A stretch of 6,292 nucleotides of DNA from Chloroflexota bacterium (GTDB lineage: Bacteria > Chloroflexota > Anaerolineae > Anaerolineales > UBA11579): assembly GCA_003250455.1 (NCBI GenBank), contig QKGK01000385.1:1-6292 (forward strand), read 5' to 3'. The stretch's first letter is position 1. Each line of letters begins with the position of its first letter. Both the position numbers and the translations under genes were made by a program. Of the stretch, positions 1 through 4,960 are shown piece after piece. The notes beneath the pieces are model-generated. The model was not told the origin of the DNA and ran no database searches. It worked only from the letters and a program-made list of their open reading frames with translations.

Positions 1-34
1 TCATCCTGTTCCCTAATTACAAGTTACTAATTAC
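1..34. repeat. 7-bp tandem repeat array, cut by the left window edge
   Basis: Read in sevens, 14-20, 21-27 and 28-34 are TAATTAC, AAGTTAC and TAATTAC; 7-13 and 1-6 keep the same spacing but a diverged text (TGTTCCC, TCATCC). On the minus strand the units become GTAATTA, GTAACTT, GTAATTA, GGGAACA, GGATGA, which resembles the array at 6103-6158 in the other orientation. The array ends one base before the lipB start codon. It is similar in kind to the heptanucleotide STRR repeats known from filamentous cyanobacteria; family membership is not established here. Confidence 0.6.
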
Positions 35-35
35 T

Positions 36-728
36 ATGCTCACCACCTACTCCCTCGGAACGATCCCCTACCCCGCCGCAGACCGCCTGCAGCAGCGGCT
101 GGCCGCGGCGGTTGCGGAGGGGACACATCCCCCGGCCCTGCTGCTGCTGGAGCACCCGCACGTATATACGTTTGGCAGGCAGGGCAAAGCCGAGAACCTG
201 CTGTGGGACGCGGATGCGCTCGCCCGCCGGGGCATCTCCTCCCACTGGACGGACCGCGGCGGCGATGTCACCTACCACGGGCCGGGGCAGCTGGTCGGCT
301 ACCCGGTGATCCAGCTGACCGACCTGGACACCCTCGGCTACCTGCGCAAGCTGGAAGAAGTGCTTATCCGCACGCTGGCCGGGTTTGGCATTATCGCACT
401 GCGGGTGGAGGGGCAGACCGGGGTATGGGTGCCCGGTGAACCAGGTCAAACGCCTCCGGCCAAGATCGCCTCGATCGGCGTGCGCGTGGATGCCCAGCGT
501 GTCACCCGGCATGGCTTTGCGTTGAATGTGAACCCAGACATGGACTACTGGAAAGGGATCATCGCCTGCGGGCTGGAGAACCAGTCCAAGACCAGTATGG
601 CCGAATTGGTCGCCCAACCGCCAACCGTGGACGAGGTGGCCGCCGTGTTGGAGAAGGAATTTGCCGCTGTCTTTGAGGTAATTGCCGAACAAGGCGATCC
701 GGGGGCGATCGCCGGGTGGATGGGATAA
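36..728 (+). CDS. lipB: Octanoyl-[acyl carrier protein]:protein N-octanoyltransferase (lipoyl synthesis)
   Basis: LipB moves an octanoyl group from acyl carrier protein to a lysine of lipoyl domains (pyruvate dehydrogenase and related E2 proteins, GcvH), the first step of endogenous lipoate synthesis, in the cytoplasm. The 230-aa product has the family signature RGGDVTYHGPGQLVGYP at residues 74-90, the catalytic lysine K143 in the AKIASIGVR segment, the conserved RHGFALNVN stretch at 158-166, and the catalytic cysteine C178 in IIACGL. Most family members I know have Pro-Cys-Gly there, so Ala177 is a small deviation. Length is close to the usual 210-240 aa. ATG at 36 is chosen because the following LGTIPYPAADRLQQ matches the normal LipB N-terminus. 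No Shine-Dalgarno sequence is visible, and the frame stays open to the window edge. lipA is not in the window. A terminator follows, so the gene ends its transcription unit. Confidence 0.97.
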   Translation: MLTTYSLGTIPYPAADRLQQRLAAAVAEGTHPPALLLLEHPHVYTFGRQGKAENLLWDADALARRGISSHWTDRGGDVTYHGPGQLVGYPVIQLTDLDTLGYLRKLEEVLIRTLAGFGIIALRVEGQTGVWVPGEPGQTPPAKIASIGVRVDAQRVTRHGFALNVNPDMDYWKGIIACGLENQSKTSMAELVAQPPTVDEVAAVLEKEFAAVFEVIAEQGDPGAIAGWMG

Positions 729-759
729 AGGTGCAGCGGGCTGACAAACATTTCAATTG

Positions 760-785
760 AAACCTGCGAAGGCAGGTTTTGTATT
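760..785 (+). terminator. Rho-independent terminator of lipB
   Basis: An 8-bp perfect stem (AAACCTGC at 760-767, GCAGGTTT at 772-779) closes a GAAG tetraloop and runs into TTTTGTATTTG. It begins 31 bp after the lipB stop codon. The symmetrical A/T flanks give it the usual intrinsic-terminator form. Confidence 0.85.
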
Positions 786-791
786 TGTTGA

Positions 792-807
792 GGCGAATTC
801 ATTCGCC
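792..807. repeat. Short palindrome GGCGAA-TTCA-TTCGCC
   Basis: Six-base arms (792-797 and 802-807) flank TTCA just after the lipB terminator. No T-tract follows, so it is not an obvious second terminator. It may be a dispersed palindromic element or a protein site. The rest of the lipB-FHA spacer, 808-960, shows no gene or RNA I can recognise. Confidence 0.45.
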
Positions 808-960
808 GGGATGTGAGATCGGCTCAATGGAGGTCTGGGAACAAATCGGTTCCCGTAAACGTCCTCAGATAATGAAGCCCCGGCTGGCTTTGCCGCGGTA
901 TAATTGAACTAACCAAAGCTCAAATGGCCAAATCAAGGGGTAATTCCCTGAATTGAATGT

Positions 961-989
961 TTGACACTGCTTAAAAAAGTTTGTAAACT
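961..989 (+). promoter_or_regulatory. Sigma70-type promoter for the FHA gene
   Basis: A perfect -35 hexamer TTGACA (961-966) is followed, after exactly 17 bp, by TAAACT (984-989), which matches four of six -10 consensus bases. Transcription would start near 995-997, leaving a leader of about 24 nt that contains the ribosome binding site AGGAGA at 1008-1013. Confidence 0.75.
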
Positions 990-996
990 TAAGCAG
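967..996. promoter_or_regulatory. Operator-like inverted repeat over the FHA promoter
   Basis: Perfect 8-bp arms CTGCTTAA (967-974) and TTAAGCAG (989-996) are separated by 14 bp. The left arm starts right after the -35 box and the right arm spans the end of the -10 box and the expected start site. A second, offset palindrome AAGTTT-GT-AAACTT lies inside (977-990). Arm centres are about 22 bp (two helical turns) apart, as for a dimeric repressor site; the regulator is unknown. Confidence 0.55.
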
Positions 997-1019
997 AGAA
1001 ATGATTTAGGAGAAAATAA

Positions 1020-1652
1020 ATGGCGCAATTTCAACTGGTTCTGAGAGTTGGCCCTTCACCGGGGAAAGTATTTCCGTTAATGAAGAACGAGGTTACCATT
1101 GGCCGCGATATCAACAACGAGATCGTGATCAATGATGCCGAAGTATCCCGCAAGCACTGCCGGCTGAAGTTATTCGGCGAGGGCTTCATAATCGAAGACC
1201 TGGGCTCGACCAACGGCACCTGGGTCAACGAACAGCGCATCAGCGGACAGCACCAGCTCCGCTCCGGCGAGATGATCCGCCTGGGAGACAACATCAGCCT
1301 GACGTATGAAATGGTTGGGTTTGATGCCGATGCCACGATTGCTTCCGGTGCAGAGCTTCCCTTATCCCAGCAGCAGACCATGGCTCCGCAGCAAATGCCG
1401 CCGCAGAGAGCGCCTCAACAGCAGGTTCAGCAGCCCCGGCCGCAGCAGCAGTACAGCGCACGCGTCCCGGCTCCTGAGGAGAAACCAAAGATTCTGGGGA
1501 TGAACCGCAATGTCGCCATCATACTGGCCGTCCTCTTGCTGCTACTGCTTTGTCTGGTGGTATTCCTGATCTACGTGGACGCCAACTGCCTGTGGTGCGA
1601 GATCACCTGGGACCTGCTGCCCGGCTGCCCGTACACGGCATCTTGCCCTTAG
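1020..1652 (+). CDS. Membrane-anchored FHA-domain protein with cysteine-rich C-terminal tail
   Basis: Residues about 6-98 form a forkhead-associated domain, which binds phosphothreonine peptides. The conserved residues are present: G28-R29 in TIGRD, S43 and H46 in VSRKHCRL, and N65-G66 in DLGSTNGTWVN. Then come an acidic DADAT segment (102-106), a Gln/Pro-rich linker (about 116-150), a basic patch (EEKPK, NRN) and one membrane helix at about 165-186. The last 24 residues hold four cysteines (C190, C193, C203, C209). The positive-inside rule puts the FHA domain in the cytoplasm and the tail outside. The start at 1020 has a good ribosome binding site (AGGAGA, 1008-1013, 6-bp spacing). The gene appears monocistronic, with its own promoter and possible operator. 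A Ser/Thr kinase partner is expected from the family but none is in the window. What the tail does is unknown. Confidence 0.9.
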   Translation: MAQFQLVLRVGPSPGKVFPLMKNEVTIGRDINNEIVINDAEVSRKHCRLKLFGEGFIIEDLGSTNGTWVNEQRISGQHQLRSGEMIRLGDNISLTYEMVGFDADATIASGAELPLSQQQTMAPQQMPPQRAPQQQVQQPRPQQQYSARVPAPEEKPKILGMNRNVAIILAVLLLLLLCLVVFLIYVDANCLWCEITWDLLPGCPYTASCP

Positions 1653-1695
1653 GGGACTGAATAGAAATTTTCGCCACTTTTGTGCGATAAGGATA

Positions 1696-1734
1696 GAACA
1701 CGCTCCTGGAACAGAACTAGCCAGGGGCGTGTTC
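1696..1734. terminator. Long hairpin after the FHA gene, possible terminator
   Basis: GAACACGCTCCTGG (1696-1709) pairs with CCAGGGGCGTGTTC (1721-1734) over 14 positions, with a single T-G pair that would be a G-U wobble in RNA. The loop is 11 nt. It lies 43 bp after the FHA stop codon in the spacer between convergent genes. The following bases (GATTCTATGGGG) are not a T-tract, so termination is plausible but not certain. Confidence 0.55.
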
Positions 1735-1804
1735 GATTCTATGGGGGGGTGACCAGGCACCCAGGTATCAGGGGCCGATCGGATTATGGTTTGCTTAATT
1801 TTTT

Positions 1805-1824
1805 ATCACAGGTAAACACAGATG
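1805..1824. repeat. 10-bp-period ACACAGATG-type repeat, copy 1
   Basis: Two 10-bp units, ATCACAGGTA and AACACAGATG. The last 18 bases (1807-1824) match 2849-2866 at 16 of 18 positions. The copy sits in the convergent spacer after a T-rich run at 1796-1804. Confidence 0.6.
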
Positions 1825-1863
1825 GCGGGTGACATGCCACCCCGTTAACAGCGCCCACCCGAT

Positions 1864-1887
1864 AGCGGCGCACGGCCGTGCGCCGCT
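1864..1887. repeat. Perfect 24-bp GC-rich palindrome, copy 1
   Basis: The core CACGGCCGTG (1871-1880) is flanked by AGCGGCG and its exact complement CGCCGCT. It lies between the convergent FHA and zinc-ribbon genes, so it could serve as a bidirectional hairpin, though neither side has a T-tract. A sister copy with a compensated change lies at 6244-6267. Confidence 0.75.
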
Positions 1888-1904
1888 CCCTGTTTCGCCT
1901 CGTT

Positions 1905-1920
1905 CAACCTGACAACCTGA
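1905..1920. repeat. Two tandem copies of CAACCTGA
   Basis: Two perfect 8-bp copies lie just beyond the stop codon of the zinc-ribbon gene. Related CCTGA text follows at 1931-1935 (CCTGAAT). It is probably another short slippage-type repeat; no function is suggested. Confidence 0.4.
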
Positions 1921-1940
1921 TTTCCCGGTGCCTGAATCCC

Positions 1941-2546
1941 TCAGGATAAAATATCTTTTAAAAAGTCCAGCAGATCAATTTCCTGCTGGTTCCAGTCTTT
2001 TTTCTCCCGCTTTTTCATCTCATCCAGCAGGAAGACCACCTGCTCGCGGTGGGCAGGGCCGCGGTCTTTGCCCGGCGCGTTGACCGCCTTGGTCAGTTCG
2101 CCGTAATCCAGCCAGATCAGGTTGCAGGGGCTGCAGGTGTCGATGATGATATTCCCCGGCCCCAGGTAGTGGTGCGTGCTCATCAACTGGTCACATTTGG
2201 GGCAGTGCACCTGCCGGTTCAGCTCTTCCTCACTGGCGCGGGTGGCCGGTTCGGCGGGGCTGTTGGCTTTTTCCCGGCGGGCATCCAGCGTTTTGCGGAA
2301 GGTGCCCCGGTTGAAGAGGATCCCCTGACAGTTGCTGCACTGGTAGCCGCGGTAATGGTCGTCGAAGATCACCAGGTCGAAGGGGATATTGCACAGCGGG
2401 CAGGTGATGCGCTCCGGCGCTTCGCCCAGGTTGCGGACGCCTTCAGCGGAGGGGGTAGGGAAATGGTAAACCCCGCAGTATTCGCAGAAATAGTAGTCCC
2501 GCTCCCGCACCAGGCTCATGGGCGCACCGCATTGTTTACAGTTCAT
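1941..2546 (-). CDS. Triple zinc-ribbon protein (zf-TFIIB-like), function unknown
   Basis: The 201-aa protein has three consecutive four-cysteine zinc-ribbon units: C3/C6 with C21/C24, C49/C52 with C70/C73, and C115/C118 with C138/C141. The third ends in DTCSPCNLIWLDYGEL, the hallmark of the TFIIB-type zinc-ribbon family (Pfam zf-TFIIB); the second has a looser version (CSNCQGILFNRG). A charged segment (about 84-112) links units two and three, and the C-terminus (about 165-201) is probably helical, ending in a LLDFLKDIL stretch. There is no signal peptide or membrane segment, so it should be cytoplasmic. The ATG start is supported by AAGGTG at 2554-2559 with 7-bp spacing and by a promoter close upstream. 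The ribbons probably bind zinc structurally and may contact nucleic acid or protein; no specific role can be assigned. It is convergent with the FHA gene. Confidence 0.88.
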   Translation of the reverse strand: MNCKQCGAPMSLVRERDYYFCEYCGVYHFPTPSAEGVRNLGEAPERITCPLCNIPFDLVIFDDHYRGYQCSNCQGILFNRGTFRKTLDARREKANSPAEPATRASEEELNRQVHCPKCDQLMSTHHYLGPGNIIIDTCSPCNLIWLDYGELTKAVNAPGKDRGPAHREQVVFLLDEMKKREKKDWNQQEIDLLDFLKDILS

Positions 2547-2578
2547 CTCTTGGCACCTTGTGGTCGAGTGTTTTTGTC

Positions 2579-2606
2579 ATTATACAAAGAATTAGACGTA
2601 TTCCAA
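2579..2606 (-). promoter_or_regulatory. Promoter of the zinc-ribbon gene
   Basis: On the minus strand TTGGAA (2601-2606, four of six -35 bases) is followed after 16 bp by a perfect TATAAT (2579-2584). The start site would be near 2572, about 26 bases before the ATG. Confidence 0.65.
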
Positions 2607-2726
2607 AGCGAGTATCTATGGGTTAGGCCTGATCTATAGATGAAGGGCTGGCTGCTGCCCGACTATTCGAACCACATCTGGACAGGGATTACAGAAACGA
2701 TTGTGCCAGCGCCTGGCCTATATGCC

Positions 2727-2742
2727 GTGTGCCGTCCTGAAT
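2727..2742. repeat. 16-bp dispersed repeat, copy 1
   Basis: GTGTGCCGTCCTGAAT matches 6161-6176 (GTGTGTCGTCCTGAAT) at 15 of 16 positions. Similarity stops sharply after it on the right. It could be the edge of a small dispersed element. Confidence 0.4.
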
Positions 2743-2771
2743 AATGTTGACACTTAGATAGCTAAACCCTG

Positions 2772-2837
2772 ATGAGCCATGGCGTAGGCGGCAAAATGGG
2801 CAACCCTGTCGGGGCCAAGAATAATAAATTTAATTAA
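2772..2837 (+). other. Tiny ORF of 21 codons, possible gene remnant
   Basis: ATG at 2772 opens MSHGVGGKMGNPVGAKNNKFN and stops with TAA at 2835-2837, exactly where the 10-bp-period repeat begins. The Gly/Asn/Lys-rich text recalls the GNxxGxKN starts of some phage- or transposon-associated proteins, but this is weak. There is no ribosome binding site. It may be chance, or the 5' stump of a gene interrupted at the repeat. Confidence 0.2.
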
Positions 2838-2866
2838 CCACAGATGCACACGGATAAACACAGATG
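2837..2866. repeat. 10-bp-period ACACAGATG-type repeat, copy 2
   Basis: Three 10-bp units: ACCACAGATG (2837-2846), CACACGGATA (2847-2856), AACACAGATG (2857-2866). It is related to 1805-1824 in the same orientation. As I recall, strings of the ACCACAGATG...ACACAGATG type recur as dispersed repeats in many environmental bacterial genomes. Confidence 0.7.
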
Positions 2867-3040
2867 TTGGGAAGTAGCAGATGGTGTTCGTCTCTTCCTG
2901 CAATCCCGGATGTTAAATGGATTAAAGAGACCCCTCCTCGTTACTCGGTGCCTGTTCACCAAGTGCCTAACTGACCATCCGTCTACCGGACTAACTAAAC
3001 CTTACAAGGGGATGGTAAATCCGCCTCCCCCCAGAGGGAC

Positions 3041-3676
3041 TCACCGTATCACAGAATGGCTGCGAATATAAAATTCTTCCTGGCTTGGCTGGAATTTTTT
3101 CTCCATTTTTTCAAAACGCTCGTCAAAGCGCTCGGCATCCTGTTCGTCTATCTGCATCACAGGGCTGTCATAGTAAACCCATTTTCTTCCGTCCAAAGCT
3201 CCCGGCTTCAGTTCTTTTACCAGCATGGATGCCGGGTATATTCCATTCTCAAGGCAGATATTGAACCTTTTGCAGCTCTTAAAGCCGCGGCTTACATAAT
3301 TGCCCGGGTTCCCAAAAATTACGATCGTGTCATAGCCAAGCGCAACCGCTCGTTCAAAGGAATGCTCTATCAGCATTTTCCCATAACCCATTCGTTGGTA
3401 TTCCGGCGTAATGCAAACCGGGCCGAAGGTAAGAATTTCTTTTTCTTCCCCAGACTCATCCACCAGTTTTGCTTTGGTGTACATGATATTCCCGATGACC
3501 TGATGATCAACCTCAATCACCAGATCCAACTCGGGCAGAAAGTCCTCATGTGATCGCATCACATGAACCAAATAGTGTTCAACGCAACCTGGAATATATA
3601 AATTCCAAAACGCTTTCCTCGAAATTTCTTCTACGCTCGCGTAATCGGTTTCTTCTTCATTCCTGATCTTAATCAT
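3041..3676 (-). CDS. GNAT-family N-acetyltransferase (YhbS-like)
   Basis: A single GNAT fold: MIKIRNEEETDY at the N-terminus, typical of this group, then beta-strands around 51-66, the acetyl-CoA loop VCITPEYQRMGYGKML (87-102, with the Q-x-x-G-x-G pattern at Q94-G99), and YDTIVIFGNPGNYVSRGFK (115-133), which places it near YhbS-type acetyltransferases. The C-terminal 40 residues are highly charged and probably helical. The family transfers acetyl from acetyl-CoA to an amine; the substrate is unknown. The start is taken as ATG at 3676 (211 aa) because the fold begins there. A longer reading from TTG at 3724 would add 16 residues (ARVTCENDGK...) and overlap the methyltransferase gene; those residues are just the out-of-frame tail of that gene. 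No strong ribosome binding site precedes the ATG. It is probably the last gene of the operon. Confidence 0.88.
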   Translation of the reverse strand: MIKIRNEEETDYASVEEISRKAFWNLYIPGCVEHYLVHVMRSHEDFLPELDLVIEVDHQVIGNIMYTKAKLVDESGEEKEILTFGPVCITPEYQRMGYGKMLIEHSFERAVALGYDTIVIFGNPGNYVSRGFKSCKRFNICLENGIYPASMLVKELKPGALDGRKWVYYDSPVMQIDEQDAERFDERFEKMEKKFQPSQEEFYIRSHSVIR

Positions 3677-3711
3677 TTTGTTCGATGATTCTTTCCCATC
3701 ATTTTCGCAGG

Positions 3712-4959
3712 TCACCCGCGCCAAAAGCTGATCGACTCGATGTGGTAGGTCTGCGGGAACATGTCAAAGGGGGTGATCTGCTCCAGGATGAACCCGGAAG
3801 CCATCAGGCGTTTGGCGTCGCGCGCCAGCGTGGAGGGGTCGCAGGAGATGTAGACCAGCTGTTTGGGCTTCATGGCGATGATCGCGTCCAGCACCGGCAG
3901 CGCCAGACCGGCCCGCGGCGGGTCCACCAGCACAATATCCGGGGAGGCATCCAGTTCGGGCATCACTTCCTCAGCGGGTGCCTCGTAGATCTCCACATTG
4001 TTGAAGGCGTCCAGGTTAACGGCGAAATCCTCCACCGCCATCGGGTTCTCCTCAATGCCGATCAGCCGCCCGACCTCCCCTGCCAGGAAAGCACTGAACA
4101 GCCCCACGCCGCAGTATACATCCAGCACAGTCTGGCTCTCGTCCAGCGAAAGGTAATCCAGGATATGCGCCACCATGGCCGCCGCCATCTGGGTGTTCAC
4201 CTGGAAGAACGACCCCGCCGATACCTGGAAGGAATAGTCCAGCACTTCCATCTCCAGCACAGCATCGTCCGAGAGGATATGCAGCGACTCCGGCCCCAGC
4301 TGGACTGCCGCCAGCGGAATATCCAGCGAAAATTCCAGGCCTTCATCGTCATCGGTTTCAAAAATAAGCATGGCATCGTCATCCGCGCCGCTGCGCAGCC
4401 CCACACGCCGCAGTGACGGGATCGGGTCCAGCTCCAGCTGCGGCCAGAGCTGGTTGAGGCCTTCCTCCGGCAGATGGCATTCGTCCACGGCTACCACTTC
4501 GTCCGAGCGCGCCGCCCGGAACCCCAGCCGACCCTCAGCATCCAGGTGGAACTGGACATAGTTGCGGTAGTTCCATGGGGAAGGGCTGGGCACGATTGGC
4601 CGCAGCAGCGGGGCGAGCAGCTCGGGGTCCATTTTGCCAATGCGCACCAGGGTGTCCTGGAAAACCGCCTGCTTGGCAGCCAACTGCGCCTGGTAGGGCA
4701 TGTGCTGGTAATGACACCCGCCGCAAACAGCGAAATGCGGGCAGCGGGGGGTAATACGCTCTGGGGAGGGGGTAAGCACCTCAAGCATCTCGGCGCGGGC
4801 AAAGCCGCGTTTTTCTTCCACCAGGCGGATTTTCACTTCCTCGCCGGGCAGGGCAAAAGGCACAAACACCGCCCGCCCGTCATCGAGGCGTCCCATCACC
4901 TCGCCGCCGTAGGCCCACTTGTCCAGCGTGACGGAAAAAACCTTCTCCTCATCTGCCAT
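3712..4959 (-). CDS. 23S rRNA (uracil-C5)-methyltransferase, RlmD/RlmCD (RumA) family
   Basis: A 415-aa SAM-dependent RNA m5U methyltransferase. Residues 1-60 form a TRAM RNA-binding domain (FSVTLDKWAYGGEVMGR...GEEVKIRLVEEKRGFARAEMLEVL). C73, C79, C82 (CPHFAVCGGC) and C161 (DECHLP) are the four ligands expected for the 4Fe-4S cluster, which fits rRNA-type enzymes rather than TrmA. The catalytic domain has SFFQVN (250-255), the SAM loop VLDVYCGVGLFS (278-289), DIVLVDPPRAGL (341-352), the nucleophile C373 in YISCDPSTLARD and the base E408 in TYHIESISFW. All key residues are present. The target (U747, U1939 or both in E. coli numbering) cannot be read from sequence. The start has an AAAGGA site about 7 bp upstream, inside the end of the aminotransferase gene; the two genes are one base apart, which suggests translational coupling. 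Confidence 0.95.
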   Translation of the reverse strand: MADEEKVFSVTLDKWAYGGEVMGRLDDGRAVFVPFALPGEEVKIRLVEEKRGFARAEMLEVLTPSPERITPRCPHFAVCGGCHYQHMPYQAQLAAKQAVFQDTLVRIGKMDPELLAPLLRPIVPSPSPWNYRNYVQFHLDAEGRLGFRAARSDEVVAVDECHLPEEGLNQLWPQLELDPIPSLRRVGLRSGADDDAMLIFETDDDEGLEFSLDIPLAAVQLGPESLHILSDDAVLEMEVLDYSFQVSAGSFFQVNTQMAAAMVAHILDYLSLDESQTVLDVYCGVGLFSAFLAGEVGRLIGIEENPMAVEDFAVNLDAFNNVEIYEAPAEEVMPELDASPDIVLVDPPRAGLALPVLDAIIAMKPKQLVYISCDPSTLARDAKRLMASGFILEQITPFDMFPQTYHIESISFWRG

Positions 4960-4960
4960 G

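Larger units (their letters stand above)
2607..3040. other. Gene-poor spacer between the zinc-ribbon and GNAT genes
   Basis: No convincing gene is present. It contains a 16-bp dispersed repeat (2727-2742), a tiny ORF (2772-2837), the 10-bp-period repeat (2837-2866) and a small hairpin (GCCAG-CGC-CTGGC, 2705-2717). The part from 2867 to 3040, downstream of the GNAT gene, shows no clear terminator and no RNA fold I can name. The patchwork suggests a decayed or repeatedly invaded spacer. Confidence 0.6.

Noticed and set aside
899..904. Perfect TATAAT in the lipB-FHA spacer
   Set aside because: No acceptable -35 box at 16-18 bp; the promoter at 961-989 fits the FHA gene better.
2049..2639. Open frame of 196 codons on the plus strand
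   Set aside because: Antisense to the zinc-ribbon gene and runs into its promoter; no motif.
2632..2641. Palindrome ATCTATAGAT
   Set aside because: Only 10 bp and not repeated elsewhere in the window; expected by chance in AT-rich spacer.
2665..2673. GGTTCGAAT on the minus strand, like a tRNA T-loop
   Set aside because: The flanks do not form a 5-bp T-stem and no acceptor or anticodon arm can be found around it.
2747..2752. Perfect TTGACA in the gene-poor spacer
   Set aside because: The 17-bp-spaced hexamer TGATGA is a poor -10, and no supported gene follows.
3022..3038. Possible terminator of the GNAT operon (CCTCCCCCCAGAGG)
   Set aside because: Only about four pairs in the stem and no T-tract on the minus-strand side.
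2844..3071. Open frame of 75 codons on the plus strand
   Set aside because: It starts inside the ACACAGATG repeat, has no ribosome binding site and overlaps the end of the GNAT gene.
3685..4416. Open frame of 243 codons on the plus strand
   Set aside because: It lies antisense to the rRNA methyltransferase gene, is rich in His/Gln/Arg as expected of a shadow frame, and has no recognisable domain.
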